Below, piece after piece: positions 1 through 9,398 of a stretch of 64,000 bases of DNA; within the stretch, counting starts at the first letter, position 1, and the number at the start of each line of letters is the position of its first letter. The DNA is from Oribacterium sp. C9. GTDB taxonomy: Bacteria > Bacillota > Clostridia > Lachnospirales > Lachnospiraceae. A program made the position numbers and the translations under genes. The notes beneath the pieces were generated by a model. It was given only the letters and a program-made list of their open reading frames with translations, ran no database searches and was not told where the DNA came from. Location: assembly GCF_002007235.1 (NCBI RefSeq), contig NZ_MUHW01000017.1:1-64000 (forward strand), read 5' to 3'.

Positions 1-193
1 CTGGCGGTAGGGAACTTTTTGATTTTTTACTGTCCGCTTGACGGGTAGCATACCAATTGCTCTCTAACAACTACACTTTTATGCTGCAAAAAAGTTCCGA
101 CATCTCTGTCAGAACTCTTCAACTGATCGCTATACTTTTATATTTTTGCGTTCCTCACGCAATGATAATACTTAAAAATGATACAGTGCTGTG

Positions 194-943
194 TCACCTT
201 TTCTTAGTAGGCTTTATCTCCTTCACGAGGCTTTTCATCTGTCTCGCTATAGCATATGGATCGAACTGTTCTTCCTCATCCTTTATGGTATCCCGGAGAT
301 AATCCAACAGTCCTTTCACAGTCATTACATCATTCCGGGAATCCGGGTTGTTCAACACCGCATCTCTGCTGGTAAATACTCCTTTTATTTCCAAAGGTAT
401 TTCCTTCATACCCGCCTTGTCCATAGCATCACGCACCAGACTGTACTGAACCTCATCCATAATCACAGGACTCTGAATGGAAACATCCCGGTAGTTAATA
501 TGCTGATTCCAGTCCTTTTTCCCTCTGCCTTCATTTATCACTCCGGCATAACCAAAGCAGTTGATTCCATAAACCTTAGATCCGGTCACCAGAAAACACA
601 TGATGGATGCGATCTTTCCGTCATTATCAACTGTACCCGGATAAACGAGTCCCAGTTTGTTCCTACGTGCAAAGATCAGAAGTGTGGAAAGAAGCTGCAT
701 CATTTCATTGGGCTTTCCGTTAAACAGATGCCTCTCCTTTCTTTTTGCTCCGCTCCTTATCCTCTTCTCCTCTTCAAGAGCATCATAATGCCTCTTTCGT
801 CCTGTGAACAGAGAAAGGACATATTCTCCGTAACTCATACCCTGTCTTGATGCCATAACTGGCACTAGAAAAATCAGGACAAGCGCCATAATGAGTGGAA
901 AAATCGTTTTGAAGCTAAGATCCATATTCATAAATGTATCCAT
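194..943 (-). CDS. Membrane-anchored NERD-like protein
   Basis: A 249-residue protein with one N-terminal membrane segment (about residues 12-30) and a basic linker rich in Arg, Lys and Glu. The soluble part contains a YG-x-G / W-N-Q-H pattern and, later, a KGVFTS strand. These resemble the second half of nuclease-related (NERD) domains, but the classic catalytic Asp and Glu-x-Lys signature is not obvious. The start fits AGGTGA placed just upstream. Function is unknown; possibly nucleic-acid or envelope related. The family assignment is by pattern only. It is followed upstream by a second membrane-anchored protein (HAD) on the same strand. Confidence 0.5.
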   Translation of the reverse strand: MDTFMNMDLSFKTIFPLIMALVLIFLVPVMASRQGMSYGEYVLSLFTGRKRHYDALEEEKRIRSGAKRKERHLFNGKPNEMMQLLSTLLIFARRNKLGLVYPGTVDNDGKIASIMCFLVTGSKVYGINCFGYAGVINEGRGKKDWNQHINYRDVSIQSPVIMDEVQYSLVRDAMDKAGMKEIPLEIKGVFTSRDAVLNNPDSRNDVMTVKGLLDYLRDTIKDEEEQFDPYAIARQMKSLVKEIKPTKKR

Positions 944-1080
944 ACTTAATCACCTGTATTCTTTTAATCTGTCTCACATATCCTCGTATCGTATCATATG
1001 AAATGAGGGGCAAATGCACTGCCCCTCACTCATTCAAGCGTACCATACGCATCTATATTTGTCATTTACAAAAAAGAATT

Positions 1081-2310
1081 TCAGCCTGCCGCATCCACCA
1101 CAGTAATCTTCTTCATGACTCCGTCACCGTATATCGTTGTCCAGTCATTCTTCATGGATACAGGGATCCAGTTGTGTTCCATACACATTTTATTCATTTC
1201 TTCAGCGTTTTTCAGGTTTCCGTTCTCACGCTCTGTATCATCACAACAAAGCATGAATGCAAGACTTTCGTACTGGTTTCCCGTTATGACATACTCTGCC
1301 ATACTTGCGTCTCCTGTACTGTTACCAAAGGAGAGAACAGGTTGTATGCCTATCTCCCGGACAATAGCCTTTACCTTGTTCAGCTGGATATTGTCCGTTA
1401 ATACATCGCCGCCTGTGATGAGCTTGTCCGAAGATACAAAATTATAGTCCTTCGCCCCCTTATCTCCCTGTCCGCTGGCAATCAGATCTCTGTCAGAGCC
1501 TATGATATGTGAATCAGGAACATTTACCGGTGAACCGTGTACCAGCGATCTGACCATGTATCTATCGGTTCCGCTGACTATGTACACGGTAAAATCATTG
1601 GCCTCCAGATAATTTACCACCTGAATCATGGGCAGATACCATCCGTCTCCCCGGAGCAAGCCTTCATAATCCGGCATCGGAAACGTCTTGAATGCCTGTA
1701 CATAATTATCATACTCTTCCAATGTAACGCCCGAAAAGGCCGAACCTATACACTTGCTGACATCCATATCGAGATTTTCATAGGCCTTTCCTGTCTCAAT
1801 ATGCTTAAAGAGCTTATCTGCTGTCTGCTTTTCAAATTTACTCGCTCTGTCTTTATAACCCTCATCCTCAAGGATACGATGCAGCAACAAAGAATGAGAA
1901 AAATAGGTAGGATCTGTCTCGCAGAAAAGCGTTCCGTCAAGGTCAAAAACCGCTATACGTCTGTCCACAGGAATAAAACTGCTGTTACTTTCGTCTGTGA
2001 CTCTCTCTACATATGAGATGAGCTGCTGTTTTAAAGGCGCTGAATTTTCCCAGTAAGTAAGCATTTTTACACCGGAGATATCAGTATTTTCCGCTTCAGC
2101 CACCGATTCAGATGCATTGACATCGGCAACTTCTACCGAAGTCTCAGGAACAGTTTCTGTCACTGCTGCCTGAGAAGCCTCCTCTTTTGCGAGATTTATT
2201 TTTGTGTTAATCACTGTATACATCGCAACGCACAGTGCCACAGTGATAGCGATCAGCACCACCGCGATATAGCTCCAAATCACCGATACTTGTTTCTTAC
2301 CCAATTTCAT
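1081..2310 (-). CDS. Membrane-anchored HAD-family phosphatase
   Basis: A 409-residue protein with an N-terminal signal anchor (about residues 11-35), a Thr/Glu/Val-rich linker to about residue 80, then a haloacid-dehalogenase hydrolase domain. Motif I is DLDGT at residues 123-127, motif II is in YIVSGTDRYMVRSL, and motif IV is in FGNSTGDASM, so the Asp nucleophile and the acid residues are present. The layout is like phosphoserine-phosphatase-type HADs, placed outside the membrane by the anchor. The substrate is unknown. It shares strand with the NERD-like gene downstream and the EAL gene upstream, but the gaps are about 100 bases or more, so a common operon is uncertain. Confidence 0.8.
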   Translation of the reverse strand: MKLGKKQVSVIWSYIAVVLIAITVALCVAMYTVINTKINLAKEEASQAAVTETVPETSVEVADVNASESVAEAENTDISGVKMLTYWENSAPLKQQLISYVERVTDESNSSFIPVDRRIAVFDLDGTLFCETDPTYFSHSLLLHRILEDEGYKDRASKFEKQTADKLFKHIETGKAYENLDMDVSKCIGSAFSGVTLEEYDNYVQAFKTFPMPDYEGLLRGDGWYLPMIQVVNYLEANDFTVYIVSGTDRYMVRSLVHGSPVNVPDSHIIGSDRDLIASGQGDKGAKDYNFVSSDKLITGGDVLTDNIQLNKVKAIVREIGIQPVLSFGNSTGDASMAEYVITGNQYESLAFMLCCDDTERENGNLKNAEEMNKMCMEHNWIPVSMKNDWTTIYGDGVMKKITVVDAAG

Positions 2311-2404
2311 TTACTCCTTACTGTTGTTTCATTTTAGATGAAAGCGTCAAAAGAATTTGCTGCACGCTTATAGCATCACCACACATTCGTGTGGCGCGTA
2401 CGCA

Positions 2405-4615
2405 TCATTTTAACTTTTCGAATTCTTCTGTCGGCATAGGCTTATAGAAATAGAAGCCCTGCATTTCTTTGCATCCGAGGGAATGCAGAAATTCCGCCTG
2501 TTCAGCTTCCTCTACGCCTTCCGCAATAAGCTTCATTCCAAGTGAGCGGACCATCCTTATCATATAGCGTACGATGATCCTGCTTTTTTCCATATCTCCT
2601 TTTCCCTCAAGAAAGTGAAGATCAAGTTTGATACGATCTACAGGGATCTCTTTAAGCATATGAAGGGATGAGTAACCGCTGCCGAAATCATCCATTTCCA
2701 CCATGAACCCAGCGTCCTCAAGCCTCTTTGTGGTATCGGCAAGGATCTCTCCCTCTTCCACATAGGCAGTTTCGGTTATCTCTATCCTCAGCTGATCCGG
2801 TTGAAGCTCATATCTGCTTATCAGATCACAGAAATGTTTAACGATATCAAAATCACCCCTGATATCTTTCCTTGACAGATTCACCGACACAGATCTTCTT
2901 ATTCCCTGATCATTCCAGCGTTTAAGATCCTTACAGACAGTTTCCCACACATAAGAGTCCAGGTCAAATATATATCCAGCTTCTTCCAGCACCGGTATGA
3001 ATTCACCAGGAGAGATCCAGCCAAGCTTTGAATGATTCCATCTGCAGAGTGCCTCTGCCCCTATAACTGTCCTTGTAGCATAATCAACCTGAGGATGATA
3101 CCAGACCTTCAGTTCTCCGGACGTAAGCGCCTGAGAAAAGCAGCTGACGATATCAGAAGTTCTTTTACCTTTTTCCCATTGTCTGGGATTATAGAACTCA
3201 TATCCCTCTCTTCCGCTCTCTTTAACTCTTTTTTCTGCCACTCTGGCAAAATCCAGCATATGATCCACATCTATCTTCTGGTAGTCAGCAGGAGTCAGCA
3301 CATAAATACCGCTGCAGATCTGAACACTCTGATCCTTTCCTCGATTTACGAAGAAGTTTTTAACAGAGTTTAAGACATTATTCTCGTCCTCAATAAACTT
3401 TTCTTCTCCACGTATCTCTCTGAGAACAACAAAATGGTCTCCTTCTATGCGCCCTATAGCTTCATTTTCTCCAAGCACTTTAAGTGAGGTTTCTGCCCAG
3501 AACCTGAGCAGCTCATCTCCGGCCTCCATACCGAAACTATCATTTATAAATTTAAAATTCCTTATGTTGTTATAGGATATAAAATACGGGATATCCGGAT
3601 GTGCCTGTAAAATTTCCTCTACTCGTTTCCTGAACCCCTTGAGACTCCATACTCCGGTCAGTGCATCATAATCGATCAGCTGACGCATCTTTTCTTCCTG
3701 TTCCAGATGAATGGCATGCTGCTTCATCACAAAGATTATAAGCAAAGAAATGATAAGAAGTACAGCTAAACCTAAAACCAGTCCGTATTCATACAGATAA
3801 TCATAAAAATCGTACTTGTAAAGTCTACGGGATGTATAATCCAGAACTATAGCCTGTACCTGAGTGTCCTTCATCTCAGCTATTCCGGCATTTAGCCTGT
3901 CTATGATTTCCCTGCCTTTTAAATCGTCCAATGTTCCTGCACGAAAGTCCATGGAGAACATGGCCGATGGCTGCACCGAAAGATTGGAATAAGATGGTTT
4001 CTGCAATATATAGCTCCATACATATGAGTTATGCAGTAATGCATCGACCTCTCCATCATGAAGCGCCTGTACACACTGCGCCATATTCTGATAAAGAGTT
4101 ATCTCCATTCCCGGATATAGCTGATGTACCGTCTCAGCACCTCCGCTAAGAGACTTCAGCATTCCGACTTTCGCCGCATTTAAAGGAGGAAATCTTCTTT
4201 TTTCTTCTGTCACGAGTGTGAATGGAGTCTGAATCAAATTATCCGTTACTATGGAGGCTGCTCCCGATGCACTGGTTATGGCACTTCCAAACGGCATAAC
4301 GATATCATACTCTTTATTATCCAGCGCCGCCTTCAGAGTCTCTTCTTTTATCTCTGTAAGCTCTACTCTATACCCTGCATTTCTGGCCGAAAGACTGATG
4401 AGATCCGCACCTATTCCTGTTATTTCCCCTGTTTCCATATCACGATAGAACACAGGACACCTGTCTGTAGGCACTCCCACTTTCAACAGAACCCCTTCCT
4501 CATTTATATCTGCTGCCGACGTCGCTGAGACAAAGCACAACACAGCCAGCAGAATAAAGAAAAAAGATATAATGGATTTTTTTGTTTTATTTCTGTCTTT
4601 CAAAATATCTCTCAA
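2405..4615 (-). CDS. Periplasmic-binding sensor with degenerate GGDEF and EAL domains
   Basis: A 736-residue cyclic-di-GMP protein. A signal segment (residues 14-34) is followed by an extracellular solute-binding-3-type sensor (about 42-270), a membrane helix (about 277-298), a GGDEF domain (about 310-470) and an EAL domain (about 485-735). The GGDEF signature is EGDHF (391-395), so diguanylate cyclase activity is probably lost. The EAL side keeps EAL (521-523), EITET, DDFGSGYSS (642-650) and the IAEGVE motif, so it should hydrolyse c-di-GMP. The likely role is lowering c-di-GMP in response to an amino-acid-like ligand. Domain calls rest on motifs; the ligand is inferred from the fold class. 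Confidence 0.9.
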   Translation of the reverse strand: MRDILKDRNKTKKSIISFFFILLAVLCFVSATSAADINEEGVLLKVGVPTDRCPVFYRDMETGEITGIGADLISLSARNAGYRVELTEIKEETLKAALDNKEYDIVMPFGSAITSASGAASIVTDNLIQTPFTLVTEEKRRFPPLNAAKVGMLKSLSGGAETVHQLYPGMEITLYQNMAQCVQALHDGEVDALLHNSYVWSYILQKPSYSNLSVQPSAMFSMDFRAGTLDDLKGREIIDRLNAGIAEMKDTQVQAIVLDYTSRRLYKYDFYDYLYEYGLVLGLAVLLIISLLIIFVMKQHAIHLEQEEKMRQLIDYDALTGVWSLKGFRKRVEEILQAHPDIPYFISYNNIRNFKFINDSFGMEAGDELLRFWAETSLKVLGENEAIGRIEGDHFVVLREIRGEEKFIEDENNVLNSVKNFFVNRGKDQSVQICSGIYVLTPADYQKIDVDHMLDFARVAEKRVKESGREGYEFYNPRQWEKGKRTSDIVSCFSQALTSGELKVWYHPQVDYATRTVIGAEALCRWNHSKLGWISPGEFIPVLEEAGYIFDLDSYVWETVCKDLKRWNDQGIRRSVSVNLSRKDIRGDFDIVKHFCDLISRYELQPDQLRIEITETAYVEEGEILADTTKRLEDAGFMVEMDDFGSGYSSLHMLKEIPVDRIKLDLHFLEGKGDMEKSRIIVRYMIRMVRSLGMKLIAEGVEEAEQAEFLHSLGCKEMQGFYFYKPMPTEEFEKLK

Positions 4616-4993
4616 CCTTTCAAAAACTAAATCTATGCTGCAATTTGAACACTAACGTGTGTGCTCCGCATCATTTATGTGAGACACAGACTTTTGTCTC
4701 TCACAGATAATGGACTCTAAAAACAGAGTAAATGAAACGATGGTCCCACCCTCCTCTCTATATTTGTCGGCTTTTACTTATATAAAATAAAGGCTCAGCT
4801 GACCTAAAAGTTCGGTTTCGCGTTTTTCGTCTTGCGCTCACCGGTACAAGATGAAAAACGCAAAAAAGAGATCCACATCAGATGATGTGAATCTCTCAGA
4901 ATCAGAAAAAAATCGAATCGCCAGCCTGCTGCACTTCCGTAAACTCTCACCGGTCAAGACAGCATCTGCATATTAAGATGTGTGTGTCAAAAA
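4616..4993. other. Intergenic region with hairpins
   Basis: 378 bases without a gene. It holds a pfp terminator (4862-4895), a second inverted repeat with 15-base arms at 4820-4834/4847-4861 (one G:U pair), and an imperfect hairpin at about 4680-4710 in the presumed leader of the EAL gene. I looked for a c-di-GMP riboswitch core in that leader and saw none. Confidence 0.5.
4862..4895 (-). terminator. Intrinsic terminator of the phosphofructokinase gene
   Basis: On the minus strand a 13-base stem (4883-4895 with 4868-4880, one mismatch, 2-base loop) is followed directly by six T. It lies about 100 bases after the phosphofructokinase stop codon. Confidence 0.8.
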
Positions 4994-6253
4994 TCACAGC
5001 AGTTCCTGATATCCCGGCACGAAGAGGTGTCTCGGAATACCGTCAACCATGATAGGTGCAACGTCGCCCTGGATCAGCGGTCTTACGTAGGTTATGAACT
5101 CATTTGTAACATAAGTACCATCCTCTGTTATCCACTCTCTCGGAACCAGACGCTCATCATTTGCGATCTTATGTACGTCCTTAACCTCAGTTCCTGCCTG
5201 ATAAGGATCATCGGAAAGTCTTCTGATAACGACCATCTGTCCGCTGTCGCCTTCATCAGCCGCCTTCATGGCTGCACCGCCTACCTCGTAAGCTTCAAGG
5301 ATATCTACACGTGATGCACAGTGGCTGGCTGCTCTCTGGAGAGTTGAAAGCTCTATGGATCTGGTCTTGCAACCGATCTCCTTAGAAAGAACTGTGCAGA
5401 GATATCTGGCTGTTCCGGTAAGCTGCTTATGTCCGAACGCATCTACATATTCAGTTGTGTTTCCGAGCGCACTTATATATGTTCCGTCCTTAGTGTGTAT
5501 CCCCTCTGAAACAGCGATAACAACTGATCTCTTTTTCTTCAGGAGCTCTCTGCATTTTTCAACGAAAAGCTCTACATCGAAATCGAGCTCAGGAAGATAG
5601 ATAGCGTCAGGTCCGTCACAGTCCTCGCCCTTTGAAAGCGCTGCTGCACCGGTAAGCCATCCCGCATTACGTCCCATGATCTCAACGACGATGATCTGTC
5701 CGTTCTTTGTCTCCAGACTCCATCCGTCTCTGATGATCTCCTTTACAGATGTTCCGATATACTTCGCAGCCGAGCCATATCCCGGTGTGTGATCTGTCAA
5801 TGCGAGATCATTGTCAATAGTCTTCGGACATCCGACAAAACGGATCTCTGAGCCTGTGATGATAGCGTAATCCGAAAGCTTCTTGATGGTATCCATGGAA
5901 TCATTTCCACCGATATAGATGAAGCAGTCGATCTCCAGCTCATCCAGGATCTGGAAAATCTTCTCATAAACTTCCTTGTCTTCACTGATGTTAGGAAGCT
6001 TATATCGGCATGATCCGAGATATGCGGACGGTGTTCTCTTCAAAAGCTCTGCATCAAGTCCTGTCTGTATATGCTCTGAAAGATCGATGTAACGACCTTC
6101 CAAAAGTCCCTGTACACCATGAAGCATTCCATAGACCTTTTTATAGCCTCTGTCCTTTGCAGTTCTGAACACACCTGCCAGTGATGAGTTGATAGCTGCT
6201 GTCGGTCCTCCGGACTGACCTACTATGACATTACGCTTCTCTCTTTTGCCCAT
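4994..6253 (-). CDS. pfp: 6-phosphofructokinase, diphosphate-dependent type
   Basis: A 419-residue phosphofructokinase, phosphorylating fructose 6-phosphate in glycolysis. The N-terminal phosphate loop is GQSGGPTAAINS (12-23). The GGNDS motif (115-119) carries Asp where ATP enzymes carry Gly, and PKTIDND (143-149) carries Lys where ATP enzymes carry Gly. Both residues are the accepted signature of pyrophosphate-dependent enzymes. The length suits this group. The start follows a strong AAGGAGG and an extended -10 promoter. It is a single-gene unit with its own terminator. The phosphoryl donor is inferred from signature residues, not shown. Confidence 0.92.
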   Translation of the reverse strand: MGKREKRNVIVGQSGGPTAAINSSLAGVFRTAKDRGYKKVYGMLHGVQGLLEGRYIDLSEHIQTGLDAELLKRTPSAYLGSCRYKLPNISEDKEVYEKIFQILDELEIDCFIYIGGNDSMDTIKKLSDYAIITGSEIRFVGCPKTIDNDLALTDHTPGYGSAAKYIGTSVKEIIRDGWSLETKNGQIIVVEIMGRNAGWLTGAAALSKGEDCDGPDAIYLPELDFDVELFVEKCRELLKKKRSVVIAVSEGIHTKDGTYISALGNTTEYVDAFGHKQLTGTARYLCTVLSKEIGCKTRSIELSTLQRAASHCASRVDILEAYEVGGAAMKAADEGDSGQMVVIRRLSDDPYQAGTEVKDVHKIANDERLVPREWITEDGTYVTNEFITYVRPLIQGDVAPIMVDGIPRHLFVPGYQELL

Positions 6254-6285
6254 AATAGTACCCCTCCTTAAAATGTCTAATATTG

Positions 6286-6297
6286 TATATTATACCA
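6286..6297 (-). promoter_or_regulatory. Extended -10 promoter for the phosphofructokinase gene
   Basis: The minus strand reads TGGTATAAT (TATAAT = 6289-6294), about 35 bases before the start codon. No good -35 box is visible, as expected for an extended -10 promoter. Confidence 0.55.
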
Positions 6298-6353
6298 TAC
6301 ATAGACATTGTGAGCATAAATTTAAGGAGAAAGACAAAATATTTAAAGGGCAG

Positions 6354-6384
6354 AAAAAATGAGCGGCAAAGACCTTTGCCGCTC
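6354..6384 (-). terminator. Intrinsic terminator after the lipoprotein gene
   Basis: A stem of about 10-11 bp pairs 6361-6371 with 6374-6384 and is followed on the minus strand by A then six T. It sits 34 bases after the stop of the gene at 6418-7284. Confidence 0.85.
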
Positions 6385-6417
6385 ACATCATCTATTTTTC
6401 AGGACCGCCCCCAACCG

Positions 6418-7284
6418 TTATTCAAATCTGGCCATAGCAATCTCAGAATATTTATCGCTGTAATTGATGGCATTCGTAAACTTGCAAAGAGTCACTTCAA
6501 AGTTATCGAGACCATCTGCTATTTTGTAATATCTGTCAAAGAAACCGGACAGATTGAAATCGTAGCCGGCTATACTATAGTCTTCCTTATCTGCATATAC
6601 ACTTATAGTGCACTTATAATTACCGATCTCATCTTTATTCAAACCAAAAGCTTCGGGTTGTAATCCCATGATACTAAGGGCATCTTCTATTCCGATGAGA
6701 CAGTTAACACTATACAGCTCTTCTCCGCCCTTATCGACCACACTGACCTCACTGTTATCGATGTCTGCTTTATCAAGTATCATCTTGAGCTCACTGTTAA
6801 CTATGTCGGAAGGTTCAGTTTCACTACGTCCGTTTTCCCAGTCTACAGTGTTAAGATCGGCCTTGGTTCCTACAACTTCTTTTGTATGTGTAACCTTGTC
6901 GCTGAGTATATACTCAACCACATGCCCCTCTTTATCTATATCGTTCAAAGATGTATATATATCTTTACTAATGTAGGCATTGCCATCATGCAGTTTTCTG
7001 GTTCTGTACTTGATGACCTTATGCTTTCCATCGTCCTTTGTATATTCAAGCTCCAGGGCTTCATCCTGGGTCATAAGCTCTGCTTCGTCATCCAAAGCAG
7101 TCTTTACCTTCAGCAGAATGTCATCCGATCTTTCAGAATCATATATCTTGCTTCCTGCTGTGACCGGCTCTATTTTTTCAAATGCACTATCGGAGGAACC
7201 GGTAAATCTGTTTATGACTCCGCAGCCACTCAAACTTGCCCCCAGTAACGAAACTATAATAACCTTCGATATAACCCTTCTCAT
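6418..7284 (-). CDS. Lipoprotein of unknown function
   Basis: A 288-residue protein with a lipoprotein signal peptide: basic N terminus, hydrophobic core, and lipobox LSGC with Cys at residue 21. The mature part is rich in charged residues and probable beta strands and includes a run of acidic segments. I recognise no domain. A terminator follows and the upstream gene is on the same strand but about 160 bases away, so it is likely transcribed alone. It should be tethered to the outer face of the cell membrane. Confidence 0.75.
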   Translation of the reverse strand: MRRVISKVIIVSLLGASLSGCGVINRFTGSSDSAFEKIEPVTAGSKIYDSERSDDILLKVKTALDDEAELMTQDEALELEYTKDDGKHKVIKYRTRKLHDGNAYISKDIYTSLNDIDKEGHVVEYILSDKVTHTKEVVGTKADLNTVDWENGRSETEPSDIVNSELKMILDKADIDNSEVSVVDKGGEELYSVNCLIGIEDALSIMGLQPEAFGLNKDEIGNYKCTISVYADKEDYSIAGYDFNLSGFFDRYYKIADGLDNFEVTLCKFTNAINYSDKYSEIAMARFE

Positions 7285-7445
7285 CTTCTACCACCTATGT
7301 TTTATCCTGCTGAAAGCCCAAATCGAAAACTTATATTTTCTCTTAAATTTTGAACTTTTAGCGTAACAATGAGTGATTATAATCGATGTGCCAAACTTTT
7401 GACAATGGGTTATTTTTACCTTGATTGCAAAAAATAATGCTTATC

Positions 7446-8189
7446 TTATCCTTTTAAAAATATGTATTCATTATCTCCTGACAGTTCTTCCGAGAACTTA
7501 TATCCACTCCAGTTGAATCCCTTTATGTCATCCCCGGTTTCTGCATTTACCGATGCCATATATCGTACCATCTCACCACGAGCCATCTTGGCATATACAC
7601 CTTTTTGTACCACCTTCCCGTTTTCAGGTTCTCCAAAGATGCAGGTGATGAATCTGTCCTCAGGCGTCAGATATTTCTCTATACATTTTGAATATTCTCT
7701 GGATGCAAGGTTAATGATGAGACGACTTTCATCTATGACTGCTTTGTAAAGACTTTCTCCCCAATAGTCATAGAGATCTTTGAAGTCATCAACCCGTGCC
7801 CTCGTCTGCATTTCCAAACGGTATGGTGTGACTCCGTCAAAAGGTCTCAGAACTCCGTAAAATCCCGAAAGTATTCTGAGATGCGATTCGACATAATCAT
7901 TCTGGCCATCCTCAAATACAGCCGGAGCCATGTACTGATACTGGATACCGTCATAGGAAAGAAGCGCCGGAGTTAGATTTTCACGAAGATTCATCTCTTT
8001 AAATCGAAGTTCATTCTGCTCGGCGATCCTGTCATTACACTTCCACAGGTTCTTCTTTTCTTCGTAGCTTAACTTCTGTATCCACTCCTTTATATGCTCT
8101 GCCTTATCAAGATATTCAGGAAGGTCCCTTGCTTCCATTATATCGCTGGCATCCCGCATCTTTTTTGCCGGGGATATGATGATCTTCAT
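7446..8189 (-). CDS. yaaA: Peroxide stress protein YaaA family (DUF328)
   Basis: The protein starts with MKIIISPAKKM, the hallmark of YaaA (UPF0246), and keeps the family pattern through YDGIQYQY, GFYGVLRPFDG and the terminal SGYKF region. In Escherichia coli YaaA binds DNA and limits damage from peroxide by reducing free iron. The start at 8189 is chosen over the upstream ATG (8213) because GGAG lies correctly before it and family members begin here; this gives 247 residues, the usual length. It is cytoplasmic and monocistronic. Confidence 0.92.
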   Translation of the reverse strand: MKIIISPAKKMRDASDIMEARDLPEYLDKAEHIKEWIQKLSYEEKKNLWKCNDRIAEQNELRFKEMNLRENLTPALLSYDGIQYQYMAPAVFEDGQNDYVESHLRILSGFYGVLRPFDGVTPYRLEMQTRARVDDFKDLYDYWGESLYKAVIDESRLIINLASREYSKCIEKYLTPEDRFITCIFGEPENGKVVQKGVYAKMARGEMVRYMASVNAETGDDIKGFNWSGYKFSEELSGDNEYIFLKG

Positions 8190-8220
8190 ATATACTCCGT
8201 TCTGTCTGTACAAAACTATT

Positions 8221-8249
8221 TTGAAAAATATTACCTATTAATCTAAAAT
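8221..8249 (+). promoter_or_regulatory. Sigma-70-type promoter of the candidate small RNA
   Basis: TTGAAA (8221-8226), a 17-base spacer and TAAAAT (8244-8249). It is a near-consensus promoter pointing into a region with no gene, and the expected transcript start is about 8256. Confidence 0.6.
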
Positions 8250-8251
8250 AT

Positions 8252-8353
8252 AAATGTAATTTACAAGGTGAGTTCAAATAAGGATTTATCCGAAATTACA
8301 TTTGTCCGCATTGTGCGGTTAATTAAGATCTGGCGAAAGTCAGATCTTTTTTA
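8252..8353 (+). ncRNA. Candidate structured small RNA, about 100 nt
   Basis: Between a strong promoter and an intrinsic terminator lies a non-coding segment of about 100 nt. Positions 8252-8262 pair perfectly with 8293-8303 (11 bp). A second hairpin is CCGCA-TTG-TGCGG (8306-8318). The terminator stem 8325-8332/8341-8348 is followed by six T. There is no credible open reading frame. The 5' part of the first stem may be trimmed depending on the exact start. It matches no RNA family I can name. Confidence 0.55.
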
Positions 8354-8556
8354 TTTTTTGAAATTTTTAAATAATATTTTTATATTTTCAATCACAATGA
8401 AAATATTTGCCATTATTATATATCGTTTTGCTACGACAATCCAACCAGCAAAGTATGCAAAGAATAGACTGTATAATTATTTATTTTTCTGATACTTGAT
8501 TACATGTTCATTTAGATTTACTTCAAAAATCCTGCACTTATTAAAATGACACTGCG

Positions 8557-8580
8557 ATATAGTCTTATATTAGACTATAT
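8557..8580. repeat. Inverted repeat in a non-coding region
   Basis: Nine-base arms at 8557-8565 and 8572-8580 pair perfectly across a 6-base loop. It lies in the gene-free stretch between the candidate small RNA and the transposase remnant. There is no adjacent T-run, so it could be an operator or chance. Apart from the small RNA and this repeat I see nothing in 8354-8764. Confidence 0.4.
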
Positions 8581-8764
8581 GAAAACCGACCCTTTTTTGA
8601 TATCATTCTTCCGTAGACAGATTTTTGTACAATAATCGTGAAACTTATGTCCTATAGGATTATTCTGTTATCCTAGGTATATTTCTGAAAAATGAATTAA
8701 ATCAACTCATAGATAATTCTATATGGATATCCCCAATGTTATAGTAAATATACGGAGTTAAAAA

Positions 8765-9339
8765 TTGAACACATACAAGGATGTAGAAACTATAGTTCCA
8801 TCCGGAACTGATCTCGACAAAATCGTTGACGGACTGGATCTATTTGATGACGATCTTATGACACTTGTTTTCACGGATAAGATTCCTATGTGATTTTCAT
8901 ATACAGATATGATAAATTTAGTGCAGGACTTCCGATGTACCGAATAGAAAGAAAGGTGCTTGACACAAACGAGAATTTTAATGATGGTTCACACATAGTT
9001 TATGTCAACGGAAAATACAAAGGGCACGACAAAATCGGTAAATTGATCGAGGATTTTCACGCCAAGTCATCAACAGAAATGCACTTTAATGAACTGGCAA
9101 GTGGTCTCAGACATTTTAAAGAGACAAAGAAAGGACGGGGTATCATGTGTGAGAAAGTTCAAAGATACGCAAAAAAATATGCAGAGCAATATGCGCTGGA
9201 TTGCAAAATTCAGGATATCATAAATCTGATGGAAAATGAGAAATGGACCGTTGAAAGAGCACTCTCTGCATTGGGAGTAAAAGGAAAAGACCGAGAATAC
9301 ATCATTAAAAAACTTCAGGAAGTTATAGTACTTACATAA
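8765..9339 (+). pseudogene. Remnant of a PD-(D/E)XK family (Rpn-like) transposase
   Basis: The readable part from 8890 (150 codons, opening with GTG) carries the C-terminal half of the PDDEXK_2 transposase/Rpn nuclease type: VIFIYRYDKF, GLPMYRIE, a VNGKYKGH stretch, then IGKLIEDF and LRHFKETKKGRG. The N-terminal nuclease core is missing. A short frame from TTG at 8765 after CGGAG ends at 8892 in another frame and may be a relic of the upstream part or unrelated. Full members have about 280-320 residues, so this is a truncated, probably dead copy. It is the only mobile-element trace in the window. Confidence 0.65.
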
Positions 9340-9348
9340 ACCACAAAA

Positions 9349-9378
9349 GCCGGGATCAGAATCTGACCCGGCTTTTTT
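9349..9378. terminator. Bidirectional terminator
   Basis: A stem of 9349-9360 with 9362-9372 (one bulge) is followed by TTTTTT on the plus strand, with a run of four T on the minus strand. It serves the transposase remnant (+) and the peroxiredoxin gene (-). Confidence 0.8.
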
Positions 9379-9398
9379 ATTATCGCTGTCCTCAGTTG

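Noticed and set aside
4616-4800. c-di-GMP riboswitch in the EAL gene leader
   Set aside because: No GEMM-I core was found in the minus strand.
8268-8492. 74-residue plus-strand frame
   Set aside because: It overlaps the candidate small RNA and its terminator and has no ribosome site.
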